Below, one piece after another: positions 12,826 to 24,925 of a stretch of DNA of 64,000 nucleotides. Where the stretch lies: the NCBI RefSeq assembly GCF_040183065.1, contig NC_091132.1:157392102-157456101 (forward strand), written 5' to 3'. Each line of letters starts with the position of its first letter. Within the stretch, counting starts at the first letter, position 1. Both the position numbers and the translations under genes were made by a program. Source of the DNA: Periplaneta americana. Taxonomy: Eukaryota; Arthropoda; Insecta; Blattodea; Blattidae. The notes under the pieces were generated by a model that was not told the DNA's origin, ran no database searches, and worked only from the letters and a program-made list of their open reading frames with translations.

Positions 12826-12960
12826 AGTGAAGGTGATAATGTCAGGACAATGATTTCAGTGTCCAGCGCCAAAAGTTACCCAGCATTTGCTCTGAATGGT
12901 GTAAGAAATAACCCCAGAAAAAACTTCCAACAGGTAACTCGTCCCCACCAGTATACAGAC
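12826..12960 (-). mobile_element. Degraded copy of the SINE at 11925-12110
   Basis: It shares ggtgataatg, aaaagttacccagcatttgc and ccaacaggtaactcgtcccc with the copy at 11925-12110 in the same orientation. The B-box end is missing. Confidence 0.5.
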
Positions 12961-13058
12961 ATCAGTGCAACAATTCTATGGTCAGACATCGTAATTATAA
13001 CAAAATATTTTTGGACAAAAATTCGTACAATTCCCCTTCTTGTAACCTTGACTAAACT

Positions 13059-13252
13059 ATATATTATTTTAATGTACTGAAGTACATATGATATTTCCAT
13101 GCAGATATTCTGCGTCATCATACGATGAAAGAGTAATGGAACGGAGAGATTTGATTAATTTTTCTCCATTCCATTACTCTTTCATCATATGATGACGCAG
13201 AATATCTGCATGGAAATATCATATGTACTTCAGTACATTAAAATAATATATA
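13059..13252. repeat. Long near-perfect inverted repeat of SINE tails
   Basis: Arms at about 13059-13152 and 13157-13252 are reverse complements over roughly 90 bp with only a few mismatches and a spacer of about 4 bp. Each arm is the tail of the Tyr-tRNA-like SINE (ctccattccattactctttc, gatgacgcagaatatctgca). A head-to-head pair of SINE tails explains it. In RNA it would form a very long hairpin inside intron 2 of the zinc-finger gene. Confidence 0.85.
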
Positions 13253-13540
13253 TGATATGCGTAAATCACTTCGTGATTTAAGACGGCGCATTCTGTCGGA
13301 TCCCGGCCAACTAGTCACTCTTATGAGTGCACCTCAGCACATGTGTGGACTTCGGTCCTACGTTCATAGACATCTATGACGTAGTGCAGAAGCCGGCCAC
13401 TAGAGGGAATCCAAGAGTTGGAACTTAATCTGAGACGATTCTGTCCAACGCTGGGGTGGAATCCGGTGTGGCTTAGTGGATAAAGCATCCTGGGTTCAAA
13501 TCCTAGCGCTGGAGAGAGTTTTTCTCCGTTCCATTACTCT
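13253..13540 (+). mobile_element. SINE, Tyr-tRNA-like family, deleted anticodon arm
   Basis: The body starts gatatgcgtaaatcacttcg and ends with ctccgttccattactctttc, as in the copy at 59430-59790. The tRNA-like part at 13463-13512 keeps the A-box region (ggcttagtggataaagc) and the B box (gggttcaaatcc). The anticodon arm between them has been lost, so this copy cannot fold as a tRNA. Confidence 0.8.
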
Positions 13541-14290
13541 TTCATCGTTTGGCTAAACTATGTCATTGTATGGCTTGAAATTTTTACATTACCAGGCATA
13601 TATATTGGTCTGGTTCAGAAAATTTGTTCTCCCATTCACTGAACTTGATAATTTGGTGTATACTCATAAGAAGTACAAAAAAAATCAAATTCATTATGTT
13701 TGTTTCCAGTATTTTTAAAATTGGTAAATTGGTGTTTCTAATTTTACGTTTGTCTTCTACCTGTATAAATACTAAATGCAATTCACTGACAGAATGTACC
13801 TGTAGGTATGTATCACAACATATTGCAGAATTTAGAACCTATTCTGGAATCCATTCAAAGTCAGCTACATATTTTATCGTAAAATTATGAAATATCTTTT
13901 CTTTACGGGTAAGATAATGTTTTACAAAGGATAAATTGCAAATATGTAAATATTTAAAACCAAATGGTGATAAGCAGATGAAGCCAGGAGATAATGTTTA
14001 TACATAAATCTAAAGCAAACTCAATTATCTGGAAACGGTAAGAAGTATTACGAATTTTAGACAAAGACACAGAGAAGACAAAAAGAAGTCGCGTCCTTAA
14101 GGACATTTTTTTCAAACCCGCTGTGGGAATGCGCTGCTTGGCAACAATTAAGAGTAAGCATAACAAGGAATTTCCTTTTCGTATTTAAAACATAATTTGT
14201 GACAAAATTAAACACTAGTCTCTGCAACATGACATCACTTGTAATAAAAATAGTGGTTAGTTCCTTGTCTCTATCATAGAGGAAAAGGCA
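13541..14290. other. Intronic DNA, nothing recognised
   Basis: This AT-rich sequence lies in intron 2 of the zinc-finger gene. The short open frames have no splice-site support or motifs. Confidence 0.5.
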
Positions 14291-14386
14291 CTACATGTAC
14301 TGTTGTAAAGAGGTAGTGTCCGTTACAATCAAAATGCAAGACAAACAATGGAAGAACACATAGTGCATTCCTTGTCCTCCACTCAC

Positions 14387-14524
14387 CTCAGGTTCACGTT
14401 TCACCACAGGGAACGAAATAGGCACTGGACCTTCCTCAAATTTTATCTCGGTTGTGAGATCATGGCTCTGGTCCTCATATTCCTCCTTTGTACCAGTCAC
14501 ATGCTGATCCACAAGATTCCGTTC
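14387..14524 (-). CDS. C2H2 zinc-finger protein, exon 2
   Basis: A 138-bp (46-codon) minus-strand exon with acceptor CTGCAG before 14524 and donor GTGAGT from 14386, phase 0 on both sides. It encodes ERNLVDQHVTGTKEEYEDQS and ends FPVVKREPE. The VKREPE stretch fits the psi-K-x-E sumoylation consensus; this is a motif match only. The exon is acidic and probably contributes to a regulatory N-terminal region rather than DNA binding. Confidence 0.87.
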
Positions 14525-14819
14525 CTGCAGTACAAACAGATATCTTAAATGAACAATTTATTACAGGGTGTTTGAAGACGATTTTATTGTTATCAGCTGC
14601 TCTCTATTTGTTGATATGCCTCAGCCTGATCACAATCCACAGCACGTGCTTTACACTATGAAGAATAGGGTCAGGATTCATATGGAAATGTACATTATCT
14701 GTGCAAAAACGTTTTTCAAGTGCAGTTTTAATAAATTAAGAGATTTTACTTGATTATTTAATGACGGTGTAACAACTACTATATTATTTAGCGTCGATGG
14801 GATTGGTGATAGAGAGATA

Positions 14820-15065
14820 TTTGGCGACATGAGGCCGAGGATTCGACACAGATTACGTAACATTCACATTATGGTTCGGGAAAACCTCGGAAAAACCCAA
14901 CCAGGGAATCAGCCAAAGCATGAACGTACCAGTTGGTAGAGCGCTGGTACGTTAAACCAAAGGTCCCGGGTTCGATGCCTGGCCCCGGAACAATTTTTCC
15001 CTCGAAATTATTCAAATCAACTTTACAGGGAGTTATACCTGAAAGCTTGATTTGCATAATCCACG
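14820..15065 (+). mobile_element. SINE, Asn-tRNA-like family, copy 1
   Basis: The tRNA-like part at about 14931-14990 contains gttggtagagc, a perfect anticodon-stem pair TTGGT/ACCAA around the loop ACGTTAA, and the B box GGTTCGA. The body continues ttccctcgaaattattcaa to tacctgaaagcttgatttgc. The 5' acceptor strand is replaced by other repeat sequence (gaggccgaggattcg, gggaaaacctcgg), so this copy is chimeric. It lies in intron 1 of the zinc-finger gene. Confidence 0.75.
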
Positions 15066-15119
15066 TCACTATTCGTTAACAGAAAACTACAATTTAAGTC
15101 ACACTGAGTTAGTGTGCAC

Positions 15120-15300
15120 TCAACGTTGGTTGCTTGACGGATGTCAGCCCACTTAGAGGTCTGTGAATATAGAGGGTAAAATTGGATCAGTGTTTGGTAG
15201 AGTTACCGGGTAGCTCAGTTGGTAGAGCGTTGGTATAGGTTAAACCAAAGGTCCCGGGTTCGATGCCTGGCCCCAGAAGAATTTTTCCCTCGAAATTATG
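15120..15300 (+). mobile_element. SINE, Asn-tRNA-like family, copy 2
   Basis: A leader (gaggtctgtgaatatagagg) precedes the tRNA-like part at 15203-15278, which has ccgggtagctcagttggtag and B box GGTTCGA. A small insertion disrupts the anticodon arm. The element stops soon after ttccctcgaaattatg, so the 3' body is truncated. Confidence 0.75.
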
Positions 15301-15351
15301 AATTACCTGCCTTTCATTATATACGCGCGTGATTGGAGTCATCTTCTAAAA

Positions 15352-16259
15352 CAGTGATCGCCAAAAGCTGTGTTGCGACACATGCCCCTGTCTCCACTCA
15401 AGCGTAACCATGGCATCATACCTCCACCCTCTGTTTACAGCCTTCACTTAGATATAAGTAAAGACATTTATCAGCAGTCGACGTACGCATGTAATGTTAC
15501 AAGTGTATAGGATAATATGTTTCGATGTCTTTTCGAAAACAGATAGTAAGTAAAAACGTAATTTTAAAGAGCATAGAAGGAAAAGTATTTATTTTGTGCA
15601 GATGGCAAAAATTTGAGATATTTAATTTGTTTTAAAATTTTAAATGAAGTATAAAAGAACAATGTACGTTGTCATTATTTTTCTTGTTATGAAGACTACC
15701 ACGCCCTTACCTGTAACTTGAATAATAAATGAACAATAAAATGTAACGGCTTATATGTCTTAAACGGGGTAAAATACATCGACGTTTTCTTTCGACATAT
15801 GTAGTGTAATTTGAATATTTCATTAATAAATAAACAATAAAAAATATCGCCTTCTATGTCTTAATCAGAGTAAAATACTTCAACGTTTTTTTTTTTTTTT
15901 AAGTATGTAGTGTAATTTACAACTTGACCAGTCTGGTACGTTTTTCTAATTTCAAATATCTGCTGATGTAAAGTACACGCTCTTACTATGGTAAATAAGA
16001 AAATAAATTTACTTTAGTCTATTAATAATATAAAAATAATTAATAGGACAATACAAAATCAACATGGAAAAAAGTGTATGTATAGTTTATAAGTAGAAGA
16101 ATATTATATTGCTTTCGATTTTTTTTGTCACAGTCCGTCTCTGCACTGTTATTCACTGCATTACCTGAGGAGATACCCACTCCACCCCTCTCACTGCGAT
16201 AGTGGTGTGCGGGTTGCATTTCTATTACGTCACAATTTCGTGGTGTTTGGCAACCACTG
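15352..16259. mobile_element. Non-autonomous hAT-type element
   Basis: The element begins CAGTGATCGCCAAA and ends TTTGGCAACCACTG, short terminal inverted repeats of hAT type. A perfect 8-bp duplication, ttctaaaa, flanks it at 15344-15351 and 16260-16267. At 908 bp and with no transposase reading frame it must have moved in trans. A partial internal repeat (aaaatacatcgacgtttt and aaaatacttcaacgtttt) is present. It lies in intron 1 of the zinc-finger gene. Confidence 0.9.
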
Positions 16260-16267
16260 TTCTAAAA

Positions 16268-16428
16268 CAACACATTACAAAGGGCGTAAAATAAATACGA
16301 AAATAGTTTCATCTCTGTGGTTTAATGACTCAGTGGTACAACAGAAAAAATTGATATTCTGTGTGTTGAGCTTTTTCTTTTAAATTTCAGTTTCTCATTT
16401 TGAAATTTTAAGCTAAGCTTCCAGAAAA

Positions 16429-16462
<34 letters not shown>

Positions 16463-18186
16463 AGTATATTTTATAAAAGCTTCCTAAGATTATTTTCAGT
16501 GGATTTCTTATAAATATGATAAAACCTGCTTTAGACAGTAGGCCTGTATGCAGTTATGAGCATTAAAGTGTTTGTTCTGTATATCCATAAAAATGCTTGT
16601 TAATAATAAGGTTTCTTTTAGAAAAGTCACTGTTTGGCTTCATAAAGTCAGGAGCACCACTGTTAATTTTATAAGGGCCCGAATAGAAGGCGAACATGAT
16701 TTCACATAGAAAACCCATTAGGATAAAATAAAACAATCAGAGCATGAGAGAAACTTGTATGAAATATCTTAAAAAAACAACAACAACGACATGTTTTGAT
16801 GATATCGTTTTAAACATCGTTCAGTATTAACACAGAAAAAAATAATAAACATAACAGAGACTTCTGTTGGCTTAAAAATTAATAATAATCGCTAATAATT
16901 AATATACTGCTAAGCTGCTCGACCTTCTATACTATCCTACTGCAAATAAATGTGTGGTAAAACATGTAATTATATTTTATATACGCATCACAAATGATGA
17001 ACCACATCATAGATCAACCTTGGTAATCACAATTTAATCTCATAAGTTACATTGCAAGCCAGCGTACGAAGTGTCGATCCTGTACATAGTTTACAAAATA
17101 TGTTTAATTTTAGACAAATCACAAAGAAAAAAATTACACACATGTTAGATAACTAAAGAGGTCGCAAGTTGTAGTTGAAGGCATATTTGCTGCACCATAT
17201 GCATGGTACAGATATCAAAATAGCTTAATTTATAACAAGTGTTGCAATAGACATGTTGTAAAATGTTAAAAAGTGACAATGGTTTATGAAAGTAAGTTTC
17301 AATAAAGCTTCCTCGACACTATATATTAAATTAAAAACTCTGATCAACTTTAAAATGGTTTTCCGTGATATATAATTTATGTACATAATGTGTTATGGTG
17401 ACAAATAAGACAGGACGTCCAAGATTTTTTTTTTTTTTTTTGTTTCATTAAGTCCAGTGAATATAAATTGAAAGCTGAACACTTTATGTCGTAAGGTAAA
17501 TTTATATTGCTGTGACTGGAAGGAAAAAGGTCTTAAGTAAAAATTTTATACTTTTCAGGAGAGCAGTAGAAAAATTTAAATTGGTGTCAATTATAGAGTT
17601 TTTTTACTTAAGAGGTTTTTCCTGGATATTATTTGTTCATATTTCTTCTAAAATAGGTAATGTTGGTCATTTAACAAATTTCTTGATTATTTCCAAAAAT
17701 AGCCGCACTTAAGCCCTTTTAATACTAGAAGCCAAACTGAGTAGAACGGACTATTAAACATAAGACCTTTTTCATGTAAAAGTAAATGAGACATATAAAT
17801 TATTAGGAATGCAAAATCGTTCTAAAGCTGGACTGTTTACCCTGGTGCTCGAAGTTTTAAAAGGAAAGGGCATCATTATGTGATAAAATGGCTAAAATAC
17901 AAGTTAGACCTTTTTAATAGGGAAGTAAGGAATGTAAACATGTGATGGTTTGTAAGAAATAACGTATTAAATAAATATTCTTAAGCCCTTTATTCTGTGT
18001 GTGCTGGATTCAAAAAGTACTTAGGACATTTGGTAACGCTCTATAAATCCAGTCAGGAGTCTTATTTGACTTTAGCCATTTTACCAGATTGTAGAGAATT
18101 GTTTCCGCTGTCAGAATATATAAAAATCTCATTTTTACGAAAAATGACTTAAGACCTTTTTACTTCCGGCAACAGATTTATATAAA
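16268..18186. other. AT-rich intronic DNA with a recurring TTAAGnCCTTTTTA motif
   Basis: No exon was recognised. There is a poly(A) tract near 16432-16460 and a poly(T) tract near 17425-17440. Between 17525 and 18165 the motif TTAAGnCCTTTTTA, or close versions of it, occurs at about 17711, 17758, 17983 and 18150, with inverted copies near 17530 and 17620. Confidence 0.5.
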
Positions 18187-18420
18187 TGTCGCATAGGTTG
18201 AACGAGGATTGAGCGTATTGTCTTCCTGCACTTTCAGCCATCTTACATGTCATACAAATATAACTTACGAGGCATTACGAACGTTCCGCGCTAGTTTGCA
18301 ATATTCCAGCGGGATGGTTGTGCAGGTATTTAAAATGTATATATTCATAGCTATCGATATAACATAACGAATGTTTCGCGTTAGTTTCTAATGTTCGAGC
18401 GGGAATTCGTAGTTGTGGAA

Positions 18421-18655
18421 ATGGCTGCAGTAGGTGATCGTATTAATATTAGAAACCTCAGCATTATTAATAGTGAAAATGAAGCGCAACAGTGGTGCCG
18501 GGAGAAAGGTCTGCTTCCCGCAAATATGGAGTGTCCACTTTGTGGGGAGTTTTCGTACTCCCAAAAAATAAGGGAGTGCGATGAGACGAATGTACCAGAT
18601 GTAGCGGAGTCAACGATCGCGGATTGGTTTTCATACTTGAGGGAAGTGCGTAGAG
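18421..18655 (+). pseudogene. Merlin transposase, exon A
   Basis: The exon reads from ATG at 18421: MAAVGDRINIRNLSIINSEN, then a CPLCGEF putative zinc-binding motif at about residues 41-47, and ends STIADWFSYLREVRR with a split Gly codon before donor gtaaga at 18656. The order zinc motif, then WFSYLREV, then IGGPxHIVEIDE in exon B fits Merlin transposases. The first ATG could instead be at 18391. The downstream exon carries a stop, so the product would be truncated. Confidence 0.75.
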
Positions 18656-18696
18656 GTAAGAAAATAAAGTGTTATGGCAGATTGGGTTAATTCAGG

Positions 18697-19560
18697 ATTT
18701 TACTGACAGGTTAGGTTAGTTTAGGATAGATAAGATTAGTGTAGGATTTCAGTGACAGGTTAGGTTAGCTTAGGTTTTTATGATGCGTTACGTAATTATT
18801 TGTGACAGGTTAGGTTAGTTTAGGATTTTAGTGACAAGTTAGGTTAGTTTAGGATTTTAGTGACAGATTAGGTTAGTTTAGGATTTTAGTGATAGGTTAG
18901 GTTAGTTTAGGATTTTAGTGACAGGTTAGGTTAGTTTAGGATTTTAGTGACAGATTAGGTTAGTTTAGACTTTTATAATGCGTTGCATAATTATCTGTGA
19001 CAGGGTAGGTTAGGTTAGTTTAGAGTTTTGGTTAGGTTAGGTTAGTTTAGGGATTTGGTTAGGTTAGATTAGATTAGGTTAGATAAGGTTAGTGTAGGAT
19101 TTTAACGACAGGTTACGTTACCTTAGGTTTTTATGATGCGTTACGTATTAGGTTAGTTTAGGATTTTTGTAACAGGTTAGGTTAGTTTAGGATTTTAGTG
19201 ACAGGTTAGGTTAGTTTAGACTATTATGATGCGAAGCATATTTATCTGTGACAGGTTAGCTTAGTTTAGGGTTTTGGTTAGGTTAGGTTAATTTAGGGTT
19301 TAGGTTAGGTTAGTTTAGGTTTTTATGATGCCTTAGATAGTTTTAGCTTTTTTATGCCTTGTGTAGGCAAATCTGCGGCAGGTTAGGTTGGGTTAGTTTA
19401 GAATTTTAATGAGAAGTTGGGTTAGGTTAGTTTAGGCTTTTTTATGCTTTGCATATACGAAACTGTGCAAGGTTAGGTTAGGTTAGTTTAGTATTTTAGT
19501 GACAGGTTAGGTTAGTTTAGACTTTTATTATGCGTTAAGTTAGGTTAGGTTAGGTTTTTG
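18697..19560 (+). repeat. 29-bp minisatellite filling the Merlin intron
   Basis: Units of the form gacaggttaggttagtttag + gattttagt (29 bp) repeat with variants across the whole 942-bp intron (18656-19597), interspersed with longer units containing tttttatgatgcgtta and gcatatacgaaactgtg. The ttaggttagg core resembles the arthropod telomere unit TTAGG but the period is 29, not 5. Related sequence occurs outside the element at 39541-39600 and, inverted, near 1577-1606. Confidence 0.9.
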
Positions 19561-19597
19561 TAGGCTTTTATTTGCTATAAGTTTTATTTTCTTTCAG

Positions 19598-19983
19598 GCA
19601 GTGTGGATCGCCGTTAGAAGAACGAACCTAGAATTGGAGGGCCAAGTCATATAGTAGAAATTGATGAATGCAAGATGGGACGTAGAAAATTTGAGGCTGG
19701 TGGTCGTATTGTGGAGGGTTCTTGGGTTTTGGGCATGATAGATCGTGAGACGAAGGAAGTGCGATTGGAGATTTGTCCGAATAATAACAGGGTAAAAGAT
19801 ACTTTGCTTGGTCTTATTGGGAAACATGTCGCTTCTCAAACCACAATAATGACGGACCGCTGGAAGGGATATGAAGGCCTGGATATTAACAATTTCCGTC
19901 ATTTGACTGTGAATCAGAGCCTCAACTTATTTGATCCGGAAAGCGGTGCATGCACGAATTTGATCGAAAACGCAAGCGAGTGA
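19598..19983 (+). pseudogene. Merlin transposase, exon B (DDE domain) with a nonsense codon
   Basis: Acceptor ttctttcag precedes 19598. Joined to exon A in phase it reads GSVDRR, then a TAG stop at 19615-19617, then KNEPRIGGPSHIVEIDECKM. The catalytic triad is visible: Asp in VEIDE, Asp in MTDRWKGYEG, and Glu in NLIEN. The frame ends three residues after that Glu, earlier than usual for the family. A strong donor-like GTGAGT occurs at the same point (near 19980), so a further exon may have been lost. The exon is similar to the ISXO2/IS1595 transposase fold by motif recall. Confidence 0.8.
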
Positions 19984-20471
19984 GTGTGGCTGTCGTGAAG
20001 TAGTGATTTTTTGTTTTTTACGTTGGCAGTTCCAGTACGTCATTGTCTAACATAATGGCGGGCTTCGAAAGAAAGTTCAGTTGTGAAATTTATGTGTTTA
20101 TTGTAGTATTATATGCTCTAGTTGAGTGTTTTTAGTGCGTATTGAATTAATAACAGTTCTGCGTTCTTCACATTACATCGTATCGTGTGTTTCATGTGAC
20201 TAAAATCGTTTCAATGACTAGAAAACAGAACGTTTGCACTGACATTACGTTGGACGTGTCATTTCACAGGTAATTTGCCACATATCTCTACAATTAGTTT
20301 ACTTGTAACAATTACCAATAGAATGCTTAGGTTTTAAAATGCATCTCCACAAAAATTCCATCAAATTCGCTTTGTAATTCGAACATTTTGTATTGCAAAA
20401 TCGTCGCAATCCGCTCAATCCTCGTTTCACTGTCGCATATACAAAACAGATAGTAATGGCTTATAATATAC

Positions 20472-20564
20472 CTCTAATATAGGTTTCTTCTCATCCTCAA
20501 CTGTGTCGTCACTTGTTTCTAGAGACAGTGGGTCGACCTCGAGTTCCGCCTTTATCACATCCAT
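20472..20564 (-). CDS. C2H2 zinc-finger protein, exon 1 (start codon)
   Basis: A minus-strand ATG at 20564 in good Kozak context (gttaccATGG) opens 31 codons, MDVIKAELEVDPLSLETSDD and then TVEDEKKPILE, ending in phase 0 before donor GTATAT at 20471. IKAE fits the psi-K-x-E sumoylation consensus. The start MDVIKxExEVDPL is the pattern I recall for cockroach zinc-finger genes. With exons 2-4 it makes a complete predicted 479-residue protein. Any 5' UTR exon and the promoter were not located. The adjacent Merlin insertion leaves the donor intact. Confidence 0.87.
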
Positions 20565-21084
20565 GGTAACTGAAAGAATTAAGCAACTGACATCCATTTG
20601 CAGATCGTAAGCTGTTGGGAAAACGTCCTTACTCGTTGTTACAAACTGTGATTTTTACGGCGAATATGGAGCACTACGTTATGATCCATATGAATATTGA
20701 TATTTACGGGGAAATTATGTGCGCTGCAATCAGAAACAACTTACATTGAAGTAATACAAAGACCGTAATCAATCTAGAATGATAATATATTCAAGATTAA
20801 AGCCCATGTTTACTTACAATATATACTTCCAGGAAATGTACTTCAGTGTCCCAAATGAAGTAAGATGCAGAGACGAGTTCGCGTGACCACTGAGATCTAA
20901 AGGGCAGTGACACTATCATGCAAACAGTATATAGGCATGCATTATGTCCAGAAAGGAGAATAAAATAAGTTTAATTTATAATGCTAGTTTAATGCCATTT
21001 TATTGATAGTAATGCTTGTACTTACAAATTTACTTGGTTTCTACAAAGGGTAGTTTGCATGCAATGTAATAAGAAATAATAATA

Positions 21085-21520
21085 AATATGACTACAAAAA
21101 TGCTTTTCGATTCACGATAAACCAAGAATGGAAAAGACAGCACATATCGATAAGTATGACAATAATGATATGTGAAGTCGATACTATGTATTCTGATGTT
21201 ACTTGTGCATAACTCACCAATGGCGGTCTCTCATGAGTACAAGCCAGGCAACATAAACGCAGATTACCCAACTACAAAATTTATGACAAAGAATATTTAA
21301 GTAATCAAATCACGTGGCGGTCTGATCAACTACACAGAGCAAAATACTAAATGTGATTCTGTTGAATTTTATAATTAGTTAGACACGATGGATGAAGAAG
21401 ATATCATTTTACCGCTTAATTGCCATAATACTACGAGAATATAGATTTATAATGGCAATAGAGTGCATCAACTTTCATGTTCTAGGCAAGTTTCTCGAAT
21501 GCTCACCTTCAATGTATTCA
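21085..21520. repeat. Segmental homology to 4645-4720 and 5835-6235
   Basis: This segment lies 0.5-1 kb upstream of the zinc-finger start codon and matches the two blocks downstream of that gene in order and orientation (gatgttacttgtgcataa; atttatgacaaagaatattt). It may mark ancestral 5' flank shared by duplicated genes. Confidence 0.6.
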
Positions 21521-21560
21521 AATCAACTTGACAGGAAGTTATACCTGAAATCTTGATTTG

Positions 21561-21561
<1 letters not shown>

Positions 21562-21630
<69 letters not shown>

Positions 21631-21632
21631 GA
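21562..21632. repeat. (ATT)n microsatellite at a SINE tail
   Basis: About 23 ATT units follow a SINE 3' end (tacctgaaatcttgatttgc at 21541-21560). A second ATT array at 21839-21902 follows the next SINE copy and grades into ATTT units. Confidence 0.95.
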
Positions 21633-21633
21633 C

Positions 21634-21840
21634 GGTTGTCAGAGCACTTTGAGGTCTGTGGATATAGAGGGAAAAGTTGGATCGGTGTCGGGTAGAGTTT
21701 CCGGGTAGCTCAGTTGGTAGAGCGTTGGTACGTTAAACAAACATGTCCCGGGTTCGATGCCCAGCCCCGGAACAATTCTTCCCTCGAAATTATTCAAATC
21801 AACTTTACAGGAAATTATACCTGAAATCTTGATTTGCATT
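21634..21840 (+). mobile_element. SINE, Asn-tRNA-like family, copy 3 (best preserved)
   Basis: The leader gaggtctgtggatatagagg precedes a tRNA-like domain at 21699-21772. Its acceptor strands TTCCGGG and CCCGGAA pair perfectly, the D stem is GCTC/GAGC and the B box is GGTTCGA. The anticodon loop is ACGTTAA, giving GTT (Asn) but with C where tRNAs have U33. The body ends tacctgaaatcttgatttgc and then ATT repeats. It is a SINE, not a tRNA gene. Confidence 0.85.
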
Positions 21841-21854
21841 ATTATTATTATTAC

Positions 21855-21902
<48 letters not shown>

Positions 21903-21918
<16 letters not shown>

Positions 21919-22132
21919 TCTGACATGATTAAGGCCATAGGGCCTTCTCTTCCATCCTACCAGACAGCACATATAAGTACAAAAAAGAAAAACAAACACC
22001 GATGAAAATAATACATATTAAATTAAAGCCCTATACAGGGTCAACAGGGTCAAAAGAACACTATAGAGCTCTCATCGAGCTAATACAAGAAAAAAGAAAG
22101 AAAACAGAGATAGCAATGATGATGGTGATAAC
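21903..22132 (-). mobile_element. Probable LINE 3' tail fragment
   Basis: Following ATTT repeats, the phrase gacatgattaaggccatagg and an A-rich stretch resemble LINE 3' regions seen in this genome type. The intact hAT element interrupts it at 22133, and its (AAT)n part resumes at 24337. No coding sequence remains. Confidence 0.4.
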
Positions 22133-24328
<2,196 letters not shown>

Positions 24329-24338
24329 GTGATAACTG

Positions 24339-24382
<44 letters not shown>

Positions 24383-24493
24383 TTACATATTAATTGTCAA
24401 TTTTACAACAGCATAGTTACAATATTTACTGTATGTCAACAGTTAAGCCGAAGTTGCGATACCTGACAGGTGTTCAACAAGCAATTCCATGAA

Positions 24494-24899
24494 CTATAGT
24501 CCCGACGCTGTTATTTCCGGCGTGACTCAGCCTCTTTGCTTACGTCTTAGAAAGTAAACGCTCTATAAAGTCTAGATAGGTAGTATCGTTCGCCATTTTT
24601 GTTCTTACGTTGCCAAGCTACCATACGAGGAATCTATTTGCCACACCGTTAAAATTATTATGCCGTAGCTCCTATGATAATAAATCAAACGCAGTGTAAT
24701 TCAGCAAATAATTGAGCGGCAAATAACGTCTTCGTGTGCTTTCTGCGATCGCCAACGAAAGAGGTAAAATGGCGGGCGATTATATTAAGTATTTATCGAG
24801 CCTTAAGAAAAGAATCAGCGAATCACAATACGCACACGTTTAAATGTAGCCGACCTGCAACGCGATTGGCTCCCGGAAATTAGAGCGACGGGACTATAG
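24494..24899. mobile_element. TIR MITE with TATAGTCCCG ends
   Basis: The 5' end CTATAGTCCCGACGCTGTTA and the 3' end, which in reverse complement reads CTATAGTCCCGTCGCTCTAA, form roughly 27-bp inverted termini continuing into TTTCCGG. The element is 406 bp with no coding capacity. The target duplication is ambiguous: TA if the element starts at TAGTCCC. Superfamily not assigned. Confidence 0.8.
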
Positions 24900-24925
24900 A
24901 ATGTGATTTTTTAATTAAATTTGAA

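Larger units (their letters stand above)
18195..20430 (+). mobile_element. Merlin-type DNA transposon
   Basis: A 2236-bp element with roughly 20-bp inverted termini: the 5' end aggttgaacgaggattgagc and the 3' end whose reverse complement is gtgaaacgaggattgagcg. The 8-bp duplication tgtcgcat flanks it at 18187-18194 and 20431-20438, matching the 8-9 bp duplications known for Merlin. It encodes an IS1016/ISXO2-related transposase in two exons separated by a minisatellite-filled intron. It inserted in intron 1 of the zinc-finger gene, opposite in orientation, only about 40 bp from the exon 1 donor. One nonsense codon and a short C-terminus make it probably inactive. Confidence 0.88.

Noticed and set aside
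14931-14990. Functional tRNA-Asn or tRNA-Tyr genes at SINE positions (also 15203-15278, 21699-21772, 59497-59565)
   Set aside because: Each is embedded in a repeated SINE body, has C in place of U33, and several have broken acceptor or anticodon arms.
18697-19560. Telomeric TTAGG array
   Set aside because: The period is 29 bp with interspersed unique words and it lies inside a transposon intron; a telomere would be a 5-bp repeat at a chromosome end.
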